64,000 bases of DNA, from assembly GCF_958301595.1 (NCBI RefSeq), contig NZ_CATQJU010000001.1, positions 2,232,001 through 2,296,000 of the forward strand. The letters run 5' to 3'. This document shows positions 22,856 to 32,087 of the stretch, piece by piece. The translations under genes and the position numbers were made by a program. Every line of letters starts with the position of its first letter. Position 1 is the first letter of the stretch. The notes under the pieces are model-generated. The model did not search any database and had not been told where the DNA came from. It saw only the letters and a program-made list of their open reading frames with translations. The DNA comes from Porphyromonas vaginalis (GTDB lineage Bacteria > Bacteroidota > Bacteroidia > Bacteroidales > Porphyromonadaceae).

Positions 22856-22882
22856 GAGACTGTTGACTTTTGCAACAGTCTC
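22856..22882. repeat. Solo GAGACTGTTG palindrome
   Basis: GAGACTGTTG (22856-22865), a 7-nt loop ACTTTTG, then CAACAGTCTC (22873-22882): a perfect 10-bp stem. It equals the left end of the MITE-like element at 21919. It lies 35 bp beyond the crcB stop codon; without a U-run it is a poor terminator, so it is more likely a remnant of the same mobile repeat. Confidence 0.7.
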
Positions 22883-22916
22883 CTCCTATGCTCCTTTGGC
22901 TTCAGACGGCAGGCTA

Positions 22917-23288
22917 TCAAGAAATGATGCTGCGTGACAAGTATACGCCTACCCAGAGAGCAAGCAGGCCGATCAGCACGCTGCCCACAATATAGAGAAT
23001 GGCTAGCCCATAAGCTCCCTCACGAAGCATGGCGTAGCTCTCTGCTGTAAAGGTTGAGAAGGTGGTGAACCCACCGCAAAAGCCTGTGATAAAGAGCAAC
23101 CGAAGATGCGCTGTATCGCTACACAAGCCGATCAATAGACCTATGAGAAAGCAACCCAAGACGTTGACCACGAGTGTGGCCAACGGTATAGAGCCGGTAT
23201 AGTGACGAGCTAGCAAGATGGCTGTGAGGTAGCGCATAGCACTCCCGAGAGCACCGCCTAGCGCTACAAGAAGAAGCTGTCTGAGCAT
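22917..23288 (-). CDS. crcB: Fluoride channel CrcB/Fluc
   Basis: A 123-aa inner-membrane protein with four hydrophobic segments, the size of Fluc fluoride channels that work as dual-topology dimers and export toxic fluoride. Recognisable motifs are GGALGSAMRYL (~11-21), VVNVLGCFLIGLL with the conserved Asn, and GFCGGFTTFSTF with the phenylalanine/threonine track near the central sodium site. It is a single gene here; many organisms carry two heterodimeric copies, but none is seen nearby. No fluoride riboswitch was recognised in the 170 bp upstream. It is separated from frdB by a strong terminator. Confidence 0.94.
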   Translation of the reverse strand: MLRQLLLVALGGALGSAMRYLTAILLARHYTGSIPLATLVVNVLGCFLIGLLIGLCSDTAHLRLLFITGFCGGFTTFSTFTAESYAMLREGAYGLAILYIVGSVLIGLLALWVGVYLSRSIIS

Positions 23289-23383
23289 AATCCAATCTGA
23301 GTCGAAGTCAGTAACCTTATCGGTCTATATAGACGAGCTTGTTGCCTTTTCTATAGTCACAAGCCCCTCTAGACTTCGATAAT

Positions 23384-23430
23384 AAAAAAAATAGGTAGCA
23401 CTCTCTCTGAACGGGAGAGTACTACCTATT
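23384..23430 (-). terminator. Rho-independent terminator of the frdCAB operon
   Basis: ATAGGTAGCACTCTC (from 23391) pairs with GAGAGTACTACCTAT (to 23429) with one mismatch. On the minus strand the stem is followed by a run of T (23384-23390). It lies about 30 bp after the frdB stop codon. Confidence 0.88.
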
Positions 23431-23459
23431 ATATTTATAGGATGATACATCCTGTCTCG

Positions 23460-24215
23460 CTAGTCGCTCAACTTAGCACCGATGAACTGACGGTTGAGGC
23501 GTGCGATGTGGCTGATGGAGACACTCTTAGGGCACTCCAGCTCGCAGGCACGTGTATTCGTACAGTTTCCGAAGCCTAGCTCATCCATCTTAGCGATCAT
23601 CGCCTTAGCACGCTTGTGCGCCTCAGCACGTCCCTGAGGTAGCAAGGCCAGCTGGCTCACCTTAGCAGAGACGAAGAGCATAGCGGAGCCATTTTTGCAG
23701 GCAGCAGCGCAAGCACCACAACCGATACAAGAGGCTGCATCCATCGCTTCGTCAGCCTTGTGCTTAGGGATGGGGATCGAGTTAGCATCAGGTACACCTC
23801 CCGTATTGACAGAGACATAACCACCAGCCTGTATGATCTTGTCATAAGCAGAGCGGTCGACCATCAAGTCGCGAATGATCGGGAAGCCAGCAGATCTCCA
23901 AGGCTCGACAGTGATGGTGTCACCATCCTTGAAGGTGCGCATGTGTAGCTGACAGGTGGTGATGGCATTGACAGGACCGTGTGGGTGCCCATCGATATAC
24001 ATAGAGCACATACCGCAGATACCCTCACGACAATCGTGGTCGTAGATAACGGGTTCCTTATCCTCGGCAATGAGCTGCTCGTTGAGTATGTCGATCATCT
24101 CAAGAAAAGAAGCGCTCTGAGGCACATCCTTGAGTGCATAGGTCTCAAAGTGTCCCTTCTCGCGGGGACCTCTCTGACGCCATACCTTGACTTTGATATT
24201 TATATTGTGATCCAT
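23460..24215 (-). CDS. frdB: Fumarate reductase/succinate dehydrogenase iron-sulfur subunit
   Basis: A 251-aa peripheral subunit carrying three Fe-S clusters that pass electrons between the flavin and the membrane. The N-terminal 2Fe-2S ferredoxin domain has [15 protein letters not shown] (~62-76) and a following Cys; the C-terminal part has [15 protein letters not shown] (~161-175) and [15 protein letters not shown] (~217-231). It is the last gene of the frdC-frdA-frdB operon, 24 bp after frdA, followed by a clear terminator. In anaerobic Bacteroidota this complex works mainly as a menaquinol:fumarate reductase, ending a fermentation route to succinate (family knowledge). Confidence 0.95.
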   Translation of the reverse strand: MDHNINIKVKVWRQRGPREKGHFETYALKDVPQSASFLEMIDILNEQLIAEDKEPVIYDHDCREGICGMCSMYIDGHPHGPVNAITTCQLHMRTFKDGDTITVEPWRSAGFPIIRDLMVDRSAYDKIIQAGGYVSVNTGGVPDANSIPIPKHKADEAMDAASCIGCGACAAACKNGSAMLFVSAKVSQLALLPQGRAEAHKRAKAMIAKMDELGFGNCTNTRACELECPKSVSISHIARLNRQFIGAKLSD

Positions 24216-24239
24216 TGCTATGATTATCTACAGGGTTGC

Positions 24240-26183
24240 TTAGTTCTTATAGTTACGCTGGAGACGCTCGGTGAATTCGTATACCAGTGGCTCCTTGTGC
24301 ATGACAGGGTCTTGACCCTCGCCTTGATACTCCCAGCAGGAGACGTAAGCAAAGTTCTCATCGTCACGCTTTGCCTCACCCTCCTCAGTCTGATGCTCTA
24401 TGCGGAAGTGTCCACCACAGCTCTCCTCACGGTCGAGGGCATCGTGTGCCATGAGCTCGCCGATCTCGAGGAAGTCTGCTAGACGCAGCGCCTTCTCTAG
24501 CTCGATGTTGAGATCGTCGACCTTACCTGGTAGGTGGAGGTCACTCCAGAAGACCTTGCGCAGTGCCCTGATCTTCTCAATACCTGTCTGCAGGCTCTCC
24601 TTAGAGCGTGCCATACCGACATACTCCCACATGATGTGTCCTAGCTCCTTGTGGATGCTATCGACCGAACGCTTACCATGCATCGAGGCAATGCGCTGGA
24701 TGCGCTCCTTGAGTGCCTTCTCAGCCTCGTCAAACTCCTTGTGGTCTACGCTAAAGTGCGGTACCTGGATCTGATCCGAGAGGTAGTTCTGTATCGTATA
24801 GGGCAGGATAAAGTAACCATCGGCCAGACCCTGCATGAGGGCTGAAGCACCGAGACGGTTAGCACCGTGGTCGGAGAAGTTTGCCTCACCGATAGCAAAG
24901 AGCCCAGGGATAGTGGTCTGTAGCTCATAGTCGACCCATAGACCACCCATCGTGTAGTGGATAGCTGGGTAGATCATCATCGGGGTCTCGTAAGGATTGT
25001 CGGCAGTGATCTGCTCGTACATCTGGAAGAGGTTGCCGTACTTGTCCGCAACAACATCACGCCCCATACGCTCGATAGCATACTTAAAGTCTAGGAAGAC
25101 AGCGAGACCCGTATTATTGACACCGAAGCCAGCATCGCAACGCTCCTTAGCAGCACGGCTAGCGACGTCACGAGGTACTAGGTTACCGAAGGCGGGATAG
25201 CGACGCTCGAGGTAGAAGTCACGATCCTCCTCGGGGATGTCATTTGCCTTCTTGGTACCAGCTTGTAGTGCCTTAGCGTCCTCCAGCTTTTTGGGTACCC
25301 AAATACGTCCATCGTTACGGAGAGACTCAGACATAAGCGTTAGCTTGGACTGGAAGTCTCCGTGCTCGGGGATACAGGTCGGGTGGATCTGCGCCATACA
25401 GGGATTGCCAAAGTAAGCACCCTTCTTATAGCACTGCCAAGCAGCTGACCCATTGGAGGCGATAGCGTTCGTCGTAAGGTAGAAAGCATTGCCATAGCCA
25501 CCCGTAGCGATCACAACGGCATGAGCGGCAAAGCGCTCGATAGCACCTGTGACTAGGTTGCGAGCGATGATACCTCTAGCACGACCATCGATGATGACTA
25601 GGTCTAGCATCTCGTGGCGGGTGTAGAGCTTGACGCTACCCTTGTGTACCTGACGGCTGAGTGCTGAGTAAGCACCGAGGAGTAGCTGCTGACCCGTCTG
25701 ACCACGAGCGTAGAACGTACGGGAGACCTGCGCACCACCGAAGGAGCGGTTATCTAGTAGACCTCCATACTCACGTGCGAAGGGGACGCCCTGAGCGACA
25801 CACTGGTCGATGATTGCGTTAGACACCTCTGCGAGACGATAGACATTTGCCTCACGAGCGCGGTAGTCACCACCCTTGATGGTATCGTAGTAGAGACGGT
25901 AGATGGAGTCACCGTCGTTCTGATAGTTCTTTGCAGCATTGACACCACCCTGTGCAGCAATAGAGTGTGCACGTCGTGGTGAGTCCTGTATACAGAAGTT
26001 CAGCACGTTGAAGCCTAGCTCTCCTAGAGAGGCTGCTGCAGAGGCTCCTGCTAGACCAGTACCCACAACAATGACGTCGAGAAGACGCTTATTGGCGGGG
26101 TTGACTAGCTTCTGATGATTCTTATAGTTAGTCCACTTCTCAGCTAAAGCACCTGCTGGGATTTTGGCATTTAGTTCGCTCAT
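24240..26183 (-). CDS. frdA: Fumarate reductase/succinate dehydrogenase flavoprotein subunit
   Basis: A 647-aa catalytic subunit with covalent FAD that reduces fumarate to succinate. It has an FAD Rossmann motif [15 protein letters not shown] (~38-52), the histidine for FAD attachment in [20 protein letters not shown] (~69-88), the substrate-side [11 protein letters not shown] segment and [12 protein letters not shown]. The length fits the B-type flavoprotein (about 640-660 aa) found with single-cytochrome membrane anchors. It lies between frdC (28 bp upstream) and frdB (24 bp downstream). No active-site loss was seen. Confidence 0.95.
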   Translation of the reverse strand: MSELNAKIPAGALAEKWTNYKNHQKLVNPANKRLLDVIVVGTGLAGASAAASLGELGFNVLNFCIQDSPRRAHSIAAQGGVNAAKNYQNDGDSIYRLYYDTIKGGDYRAREANVYRLAEVSNAIIDQCVAQGVPFAREYGGLLDNRSFGGAQVSRTFYARGQTGQQLLLGAYSALSRQVHKGSVKLYTRHEMLDLVIIDGRARGIIARNLVTGAIERFAAHAVVIATGGYGNAFYLTTNAIASNGSAAWQCYKKGAYFGNPCMAQIHPTCIPEHGDFQSKLTLMSESLRNDGRIWVPKKLEDAKALQAGTKKANDIPEEDRDFYLERRYPAFGNLVPRDVASRAAKERCDAGFGVNNTGLAVFLDFKYAIERMGRDVVADKYGNLFQMYEQITADNPYETPMMIYPAIHYTMGGLWVDYELQTTIPGLFAIGEANFSDHGANRLGASALMQGLADGYFILPYTIQNYLSDQIQVPHFSVDHKEFDEAEKALKERIQRIASMHGKRSVDSIHKELGHIMWEYVGMARSKESLQTGIEKIRALRKVFWSDLHLPGKVDDLNIELEKALRLADFLEIGELMAHDALDREESCGGHFRIEHQTEEGEAKRDDENFAYVSCWEYQGEGQDPVMHKEPLVYEFTERLQRNYKN

Positions 26184-26211
26184 ATCTCTGATGGTTAAGA
26201 TAGTTCGTAGA

Positions 26212-26955
26212 TTAGATGATAGGAAGAGAAGCTACAGTATCCTCAGCGTAGGGGATAGCCTCATTAAGACTCTCAGGACCTGAGTAGATGAAGCCAAAGT
26301 AAACGACTACAACGGCAAAGATGAGTACCAGTAGTGTGGCGACGATGTAGCTGATGACATGGAGGCGGTTGAACCACTTCTTATTGTTCCATCCGAGTGT
26401 CTGGAAGGCACTCCAGAAGCCGTGCGTCAGGTGGAACCAGATAGCTACGAGCCATACGAGGTATAGGATTACCACCCAGACATTGCTAAAGGTCTGCACG
26501 ACGAGCTGATAGCCCTCTGCGCTCTGACCGCCCGTCCACTCTTGTAGCTGCATCTTGCTCCAGAAGTGTGTTAGGTGAAAGACCAATAGCCCCAAGACGA
26601 TGATGCCTAGGACAAACATGTTCTTGCTGGCCCAATCTATCTTGGCACGAGTGAAGATAGCATAGCGATCATTACCACGCGCCTTGCGATTGAGGAGCGT
26701 CAGCCAGGCCGCATAGATAATATGTACAATGAAGCCTAATGCAAGGATGGGCACCATAATCTGTACCAAGATATTGGTACCCATGAAGTGGCAAGCTTGA
26801 TTGTACAGGTCCGTGGGGAACTCGCTATTCACGTTGATAGCATCGTAGACGGCCAGCAGGTTGATGCTGCCATGTAGCAACAGGAAGATAATCAAGAAGA
26901 GCCCAGATAGACTCATGATGAACTTTCTCCCGATCGATGATTTAAAGATCCACAT
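26212..26955 (-). CDS. frdC: Fumarate reductase/succinate dehydrogenase cytochrome b subunit
   Basis: A 247-aa inner-membrane diheme cytochrome b anchor of the B-type complex. Five hydrophobic segments are visible ([100 protein letters not shown]), with histidines ([27 protein letters not shown]) placed to bind the two hemes. It starts the operon; a TATCTTTG box lies about 138 nt upstream, giving a long leader. It exchanges electrons with menaquinol. Confidence 0.94.
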   Translation of the reverse strand: MWIFKSSIGRKFIMSLSGLFLIIFLLLHGSINLLAVYDAINVNSEFPTDLYNQACHFMGTNILVQIMVPILALGFIVHIIYAAWLTLLNRKARGNDRYAIFTRAKIDWASKNMFVLGIIVLGLLVFHLTHFWSKMQLQEWTGGQSAEGYQLVVQTFSNVWVVILYLVWLVAIWFHLTHGFWSAFQTLGWNNKKWFNRLHVISYIVATLLVLIFAVVVVYFGFIYSGPESLNEAIPYAEDTVASLPII

Positions 26956-27093
26956 ATTTGTTGGTTTGGTTACTTAAGTGATGTTGTTATCAATGACTAT
27001 TGGTCTGTCTAGATATGGCAAAAAGCTACGCAGCGCTACTCCTAAGAGCGACCTACCTAACCTTTACGATAGCGAGACTTACCCTTCACTCCA

Positions 27094-27101
27094 CAAAGAT
27101 A
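27094..27101 (-). promoter_or_regulatory. -7 box TATCTTTG for frdCAB
   Basis: Perfect TAnnTTTG on the minus strand with an untranslated leader of about 138 nt before frdC. The rest of the 26956-27424 gap holds the two hairpins listed next and no gene. Confidence 0.6.
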
Positions 27102-27244
27102 CCAAAATACCTACAATTAACTACTATAACCTCATTCTAATTTATACTCCCGTACGATCCACAAAAATAAAACTCGTAGAGAGCACGCCTTCTTTGTGGT
27201 CTATTAGATTGTTTGCAGACTCTGGATAGGCATTGCGTACGTCC

Positions 27245-27268
27245 GAGGGGAGCCTTTATGCTCCCCTC
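27245..27268. other. Perfect 9-bp stem-loop upstream of the frd promoter
   Basis: GAGGGGAGC (27245-27253) pairs with GCTCCCCTC (27260-27268) over a 6-nt loop. It lies between the hut terminator and the frd promoter. No T-run follows on either strand; the role is unknown. Confidence 0.45.
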
Positions 27269-27329
27269 ATACTACCCCTGCACTATCTACTATTGGTATG
27301 GTACTTCTGACAATTATCGAGCTGGAATA

Positions 27330-27370
27330 AACAAAGTGAGCGTGCTGACTGTAGAGGTCAACACGCTCAC
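27330..27370 (-). terminator. Rho-independent terminator after hutH
   Basis: GTGAGCGTGCTGAC (27336-27349) pairs with GTCAACACGCTCAC (27357-27370) with one mismatch. On the minus strand a T-rich tract follows (below 27336). It lies about 55 bp beyond the hutH stop codon. Confidence 0.8.
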
Positions 27371-27424
27371 GACTGGGTATAGTATGAGGGGGCGATGCCC
27401 CTACTCTATCCTTATAACGAGTGC

Positions 27425-28924
27425 TTATTCAAAGGGGAAGGTCTTGATGAGCTCCTCAGCCTTGTTCATCTGCTCGTACATGACGACGTCATCCTCGACA
27501 CGAGGGCAGACCTTGCGGAAGGTAGCGAGGAAGCCCTCGAGACGCTCCGAGGTCTTCATAGGACGACGGAACTCGATAGCCTGAGCGGCATTGAGTAGCT
27601 CGATACCGAAGAGACGATAGAGGTTGGCGATGAGTGGCATAAGCTTCGTCGCTGCGTTAGCGCCCATAGAGACGTGATCCTCCTGACCATTGCTGGAGAC
27701 GATACTATCGCTAGCTGCTGAGTGGCAGTACATCTTGTTTTGGCTGACCATAGCAGCTGCGGCATACTGCGGGATCATGAAGCCACTGTTGAGTCCAGGA
27801 TTGGCCACGAGGAACTCAGGCAGGTCGCGTAGCCCGAGGATGAGCTGTGCGACACGACGCTCTGAGATATTGCCTAGCTCAGCGAGCGCTATAGCGAGGA
27901 AGTCGTAGACGATGGCTAGAGGCTGGCCATGGAAGTTACCGCCTGAGACGACCATATCGTCATCGGGGAAGACAGTTGGATTGTCCGTAACAGAGTTGAT
28001 CTCAGTCTCTACGACACTACGCACGTAAGCGATGGCATCACGCGAAGCTCCGTGTACCTGGGGCACACAGCGGAAGCTGTATGGATCCTGTACCTGGGGC
28101 TTGGGCTTAGCGATCATCTCACTACCCTTGAGTAGCTCACGCATGTGGGCTGCAACCTGTATCTGTCCCTGGTGTGGACGTATCTGGTGCAGACGATCAT
28201 CATAGGGTGCGTCTAGTCCGGCGAAAGCCTCTAGTGAGAGAGCTGCGCACCAGTCGGCAGCTAGCTTGAGGCGCTCTGCCTGTATGAGGGCGTAGACACC
28301 GTGTGAGCTCATGAACTGAGTACCATTGAGCAGGGCTAGACCCTCTTTGCTCTTGAGCTTGATGGGCTCCCAGCCAAACTTGCCGAGGACCTCGCAGGAG
28401 GGAAGCTTCTCGCCCTTGTAGCGTACCTCACCGTAACCAATGAGCGGTAGGAAAAGGTTAGCCAGAGGAGCTAAGTCACCTGAAGCACCTAGCGAACCGC
28501 GGTCATAGACGACGGGTAGGACATCCGCATTGAGCATGTCAACGATGCGCTGTACGGTCTCTACCTGTACACCACTATTGCCGATCTGCAGGGCATGAGC
28601 CTTCAGAAGGAGCATGAGGCGAATGATGGGCTCTGCGACCTCGTCGCCACAACTACAAGCGTGGCTCTTGACGATGTTTTCCTGAAGCTTGGTGAGCTGA
28701 TCAGGCGAGATGGTGCGGTTACAGAGTGAGCCGAAGCCCGTGGTGACACCGTATATGGGCTTGTCGACCTCCTCGACCTTGCGGTCTAGGTAGTTGCGGC
28801 AGTGCTCAATACGCTTGATAGCCTCTGGTGAGAGGGTTAGCTCGAAGTGGTTCTCTAGATACTCTCGGCATAGCTCGATAGTGAGCTGCTCGCTACCGAT
28901 GGCGAATGATTTGCGTGCTGACAT
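27425..28924 (-). CDS. hutH: Histidine ammonia-lyase
   Basis: A 499-aa cytoplasmic enzyme that removes ammonia from L-histidine to give urocanate, the first step of histidine breakdown. The active-site MIO group forms from Ala-Ser-Gly at 147-149 in GSLGASGDLAPLANL. YGVTTGFGSL (~59-68) and SSNGQEDHVSMGANAA (~400-415) are the other conserved parts. The length is normal for HutH (~500 aa). It is the last gene of ftcD-hutI-fchA-hutH, only 6 bp after the cyclodeaminase gene, so co-translation is likely. Urocanate hydratase (hutU), needed for the second step, is not in this window. Confidence 0.96.
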   Translation of the reverse strand: MSARKSFAIGSEQLTIELCREYLENHFELTLSPEAIKRIEHCRNYLDRKVEEVDKPIYGVTTGFGSLCNRTISPDQLTKLQENIVKSHACSCGDEVAEPIIRLMLLLKAHALQIGNSGVQVETVQRIVDMLNADVLPVVYDRGSLGASGDLAPLANLFLPLIGYGEVRYKGEKLPSCEVLGKFGWEPIKLKSKEGLALLNGTQFMSSHGVYALIQAERLKLAADWCAALSLEAFAGLDAPYDDRLHQIRPHQGQIQVAAHMRELLKGSEMIAKPKPQVQDPYSFRCVPQVHGASRDAIAYVRSVVETEINSVTDNPTVFPDDDMVVSGGNFHGQPLAIVYDFLAIALAELGNISERRVAQLILGLRDLPEFLVANPGLNSGFMIPQYAAAAMVSQNKMYCHSAASDSIVSSNGQEDHVSMGANAATKLMPLIANLYRLFGIELLNAAQAIEFRRPMKTSERLEGFLATFRKVCPRVEDDVVMYEQMNKAEELIKTFPFE

Positions 28925-28930
28925 GTTTCT

Positions 28931-29566
28931 CTATTTGCAAGCTTCCTTAGTATACTCTATGACCTTAGCCTCACGTTCGATCACCTCACGCTCGAGACGA
29001 TCAGCCTCTGCGGTCATGTCTGCGACAAATTGCTCGTCCTTGATGGAGGTCAGGTTGATGCGTACGTTAAAGAGTGCCCCGATGATCGCATTACGTGCGG
29101 ACATCATAGCGACACAGCCATCGGTGACGGCGTTTTGGTTACCGTTGGAGACAACCTCCTCGATATCGCTGAGCAGGCTGTAGACACGGCGAGCGACCTC
29201 CATAGGTACGTTGGCAGCAATCTTGGTAGCCTCTTGGATCTGGGCAGAGCGTGCAGCCTTCTCTTCGTCAGTCTCTTTAGGCATTTGGAAGGCAGCAAAG
29301 ACAACATTGTAAGCCTCGCTATCACGATCTACATCGAGGATCAATTGCTGACGGATCTGCTGCACACGCTCGGCGAGCTGCTTCATCTGCTCCTCGACCT
29401 CGGCATACTTTTTCTTGCCAATGGTGAGACCTGCTACCATCTCCGTGAGAGCTGCTGCAATGGAACCACAAAGTGCTGAGATGCTACCACCTCCAGGTAC
29501 AGGATCTTTGCCTGCGGTGACGTCAAGAAGCCCCTTGACGGTCAAGTCTGTTAGACTATTATTCAT
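28931..29566 (-). CDS. Formimidoyltetrahydrofolate cyclodeaminase (stand-alone)
   Basis: A 211-aa all-helical protein of the FTCD cyclodeaminase/FchA family, which converts 5-formimino-THF to 5,10-methenyl-THF and ammonia. DVTAGKDPVPGGGSISALCGSIA (~16-38, with the PGGGS motif) is the family signature, and the rest is helical with many Ala/Glu. In animals this domain is fused to the transferase; here it is separate from ftcD (31044-31949), with hutI in between. The gap to hutH is 6 bp. It recovers the one-carbon unit and the second nitrogen of histidine. Confidence 0.9.
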   Translation of the reverse strand: MNNSLTDLTVKGLLDVTAGKDPVPGGGSISALCGSIAAALTEMVAGLTIGKKKYAEVEEQMKQLAERVQQIRQQLILDVDRDSEAYNVVFAAFQMPKETDEEKAARSAQIQEATKIAANVPMEVARRVYSLLSDIEEVVSNGNQNAVTDGCVAMMSARNAIIGALFNVRINLTSIKDEQFVADMTAEADRLEREVIEREAKVIEYTKEACK

Positions 29567-29627
29567 AGGATGATTGAGATTGTTTGTTTGTTAATTAGAT
29601 GGGGTGCGACTAACTTTATTTAGAATG

Positions 29628-30902
29628 CTAGACGCTGGGTGCGGGCGTCACGAGTTTGTTTTCGTAGATGGTACCCGCCTTGATGGTGGCTCGTACGAGG
29701 TTGACACCAAAGTGATAAGAAAGGAACTTGTACGAGGGGAAGCGTAGCAACGCTAGGTCGCCCGCCTTGCCTACCTCGATGCTTCCGATCTGATCTGCAC
29801 GACCGATGGCGGCAGCGCCATTGAGCGTGAGTGCGGTGACGGCCTCCTCGACAGTCATACCCATATAGATGGTTGCTAGAGCAAACATCAAGGGGATGGA
29901 GGAGCTGAAGCAGCTTCCTGGATTGAGATCAGAAGCAACGGCTACAGCACAACCTGCATCGATCATACGACGTGCTGGCGCATACTTCTCGCCTAAGCTG
30001 AAGGCGGTACAGGGCAGACAGGTAGCCACCGTGTCGCTCTGAGCCAATGCTTGGATACCCTTGTCAGAGATCTGTAGTAGGTGGTCTGCAGATAGACATC
30101 CTAGCTCGGCTGCTAGCTCAGCACCACCGAAAGAGACGATCTCGTCAGCATGCATCTTGACTTTGAGCCCTAGCTCCTTAGCACGAGTCAAGAGGATGCG
30201 TGTCTGCTCATGGTCGAAGACCCCCTTCTCTGTAAAGATGTCGCAGCACTCTGCCAAGCCTCGCTCTACGACTACTGGCATGACTGTGTCACAGAGGTAG
30301 TGGATGAAGTCTGTGGAGCGTCCCTTGTACTCGGGCGGCGTGTCGTGCGCTCCCATGAAAGTGGGATAAAGGTCTATCGGGTGCTGCTTCTGTAGCGTCC
30401 GAATGACCTCTAGCTGCTTGATCTCCGTGTCAAGCTCCATACCGTAGCCACTCTTAGCCTCAACGGTGGTGACTCCCATTGATAGCATGGCGTCTAGATG
30501 TGCAGAGGCACGCTGGGTAAGCTCCTCAGCTGTTGCGCTGCGGGTCGCTTTCATCGTGTTGGCTATACCCCCACCACGCTCCATGATACTCATATAGCTG
30601 TCACCAGCTAGTCGCCACTGGAACTCATCCTCACGGTATCCCCCGAAGATGAGGTGGGTGTGACTATCGACGAAGCCTGGCAGGACGCACCCGCCCTGAG
30701 CATCATAAGCGACGCAGTCGGCGTGGTCTACTTGCTCGGCTTCCTTCATGGTCCCGACGAAGGCTATCTTGCCTTGTCGTACGATGATGGCGGCTGGTCC
30801 TTCGATGACTCCAATCTGGCGCATCGCCTCAGCGCCATGCTGTGCGGTAGAGCCTGGACGGGTCACGATCTGACCAATGTTGTATAGATAGAGATTGGAC
30901 AT
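29628..30902 (-). CDS. hutI: Imidazolonepropionase
   Basis: A 424-aa metal-dependent amidohydrolase that opens the ring of 4-imidazolone-5-propionate to N-formimino-L-glutamate. Metal ligands are visible in GFVDSHTHLIFGG (HxH, ~76-88) and KMHADEIVSFGGAELA, with the late Asp in ASDLNPGSCF. AKSGYGMELDTE (~149-160) is characteristic of HutI. The length fits the family (about 400-420 aa). Its start codon directly adjoins a heptamer/CTAG repeat element that separates it from ftcD by 141 bp, so it may be partly uncoupled from ftcD. Confidence 0.95.
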   Translation of the reverse strand: MSNLYLYNIGQIVTRPGSTAQHGAEAMRQIGVIEGPAAIIVRQGKIAFVGTMKEAEQVDHADCVAYDAQGGCVLPGFVDSHTHLIFGGYREDEFQWRLAGDSYMSIMERGGGIANTMKATRSATAEELTQRASAHLDAMLSMGVTTVEAKSGYGMELDTEIKQLEVIRTLQKQHPIDLYPTFMGAHDTPPEYKGRSTDFIHYLCDTVMPVVVERGLAECCDIFTEKGVFDHEQTRILLTRAKELGLKVKMHADEIVSFGGAELAAELGCLSADHLLQISDKGIQALAQSDTVATCLPCTAFSLGEKYAPARRMIDAGCAVAVASDLNPGSCFSSSIPLMFALATIYMGMTVEEAVTALTLNGAAAIGRADQIGSIEVGKAGDLALLRFPSYKFLSYHFGVNLVRATIKAGTIYENKLVTPAPSV

Positions 30903-31021
30903 TAGATTTTAGAAGTTAGAGGTTAGAGAGTAGAGTTTCTAGGCTTTTTAGGTACACTAGTGTCCCTAGTGATACTAGTTGTACTAGGGAGACTAGCTAT
31001 CCTAGAGACTCTACTCTCTAG
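30902..31021. repeat. Heptamer repeats plus 9-bp periodic CTAG array inside an inverted repeat
   Basis: Heptamers ATTAGAT, TTTAGAA, GTTAGAG, GTTAGAG (from 30902) run into a left arm TAGAGAGTAGAGTTTCTAGG (ending about 30943), matched by the right arm CCTAGAGACTCTACTCTCTA (31001-31020) with one mismatch. Between the arms CTAG occurs at 30957, 30966, 30975, 30984, 30993 and 31002, exactly every 9 bp; further CTAG lie at 30939 and 31018. It fills the ftcD-hutI gap. Confidence 0.85.
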
Positions 31022-31043
31022 TTGGTAAAACGTTCTCTTTGAA

Positions 31044-31949
31044 CTACTCCATCATGCGGAGCTCGAGGATCTGGGTCTCGCAGAAGTTCTCGATGCCGAG
31101 GTAGTACTCAGCGCAGTCGATGAGAGCCTTCATAGGTACGAGGCCGATGACCTCAGCACCAACAATCTCGACACCGTAGCGACGAGCCTCCATACGTACC
31201 ATCTCGTGAGCACGATAGACGGCTGTCTTGGTGTAGTCGGTGAGGTTCATAGAGACCTGTACGATGTGCCTGTCGGTCAGCTCTACGCCCATAGCCTTGC
31301 AGAAGCGTAGACCGCCACCGATGTGACGTACCTTCTTAGCAATCGCATCAGCGATAGAGAGGTCAGAGGTGTTGAGGTTGACATTGTAAGCAACGAGTGG
31401 CATACGAGCACCGACAGCTACGACACCTGCTGTGGGGTGGATATCAGCTGGACCGAAGTCTGGGTGCCACTCATCCTCGTGGATCTTCTCAGCCATACCC
31501 TCGAATTGTCCCTTGCGGATCTTAGCGAGGTTCTCACGATGAGGAGCTGTAGCACTCTTCTCATAGAGGAAGACGGGTACACCGATGCGCTCACCGATCT
31601 CCTTACCGACCTCCTTAGAGAGCTCGATAGCCTCCTCCATCTCCATATTGCGAATGGGGATAAAGGGGATAACGTCGACAGCGCCCATACGTGGGTGCTG
31701 ACCCTCGTGCTTGGTCATATCGATCACCTTGACAGCGATCTCGACAGCCGCGATGACAGACTTGCGGACAGCCTCAGGCTCGCCCATGACGGTCACCACG
31801 CAGCGGTTGTGATCCTCGTCATTGCTGTAGTCTAGGAGCTTGACGCCCTTGGTCTCTCTAAAGGGTTGTACGATCTGCTCAATCTTTGCTTTGTCGCGTC
31901 CCTCGCTAAAGTTGGGGACACACTCTACGATCTTTGTCTGGATAGCCAT
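31044..31949 (-). CDS. ftcD: Glutamate formimidoyltransferase
   Basis: A 301-aa cytoplasmic enzyme that passes the formimino group from N-formimino-L-glutamate to tetrahydrofolate. The N-subdomain begins VECVPNFSEGRDKAKIEQI (~8-26), the family signature; MTKHEGQHPRMGAVDVIPFIP (~78-98) contains the active-site His and the folate-side loop. The C-subdomain ends near residue 300, with no cyclodeaminase domain, which is a separate gene at 28931. It is the first gene of the hut group. No perfect TAnnTTTG was found in the 138 bp upstream. Confidence 0.95.
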   Translation of the reverse strand: MAIQTKIVECVPNFSEGRDKAKIEQIVQPFRETKGVKLLDYSNDEDHNRCVVTVMGEPEAVRKSVIAAVEIAVKVIDMTKHEGQHPRMGAVDVIPFIPIRNMEMEEAIELSKEVGKEIGERIGVPVFLYEKSATAPHRENLAKIRKGQFEGMAEKIHEDEWHPDFGPADIHPTAGVVAVGARMPLVAYNVNLNTSDLSIADAIAKKVRHIGGGLRFCKAMGVELTDRHIVQVSMNLTDYTKTAVYRAHEMVRMEARRYGVEIVGAEVIGLVPMKALIDCAEYYLGIENFCETQILELRMME

Positions 31950-32087
31950 TGTATTATCTATTTATAGTGTTGTGTATTGATATCTTGGTAAGCCTTTTCG
32001 ATAGGTCTCCTCAAACATTCCGCTAAGTTACTGATTATTTGAAGTCCTGTCAAGCTTTTCAAGAGAGAAATAGTACTAAAGTGTTCG

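Noticed and set aside
22856-22882. The perfect 10-bp stem after crcB as a transcription terminator
   Set aside because: There is no T-run on either strand and it equals a mobile-repeat end found elsewhere; better listed as a repeat.
23289-23390. Fluoride riboswitch upstream of crcB
   Set aside because: I looked for the conserved core in the leader and could not find it; only the frd terminator is clear.
26956-27424. tRNA or other stable RNA genes in the larger gaps
   Set aside because: I scanned the gaps for the TTCGANTC-type T-loop and cloverleaf arms and found none.
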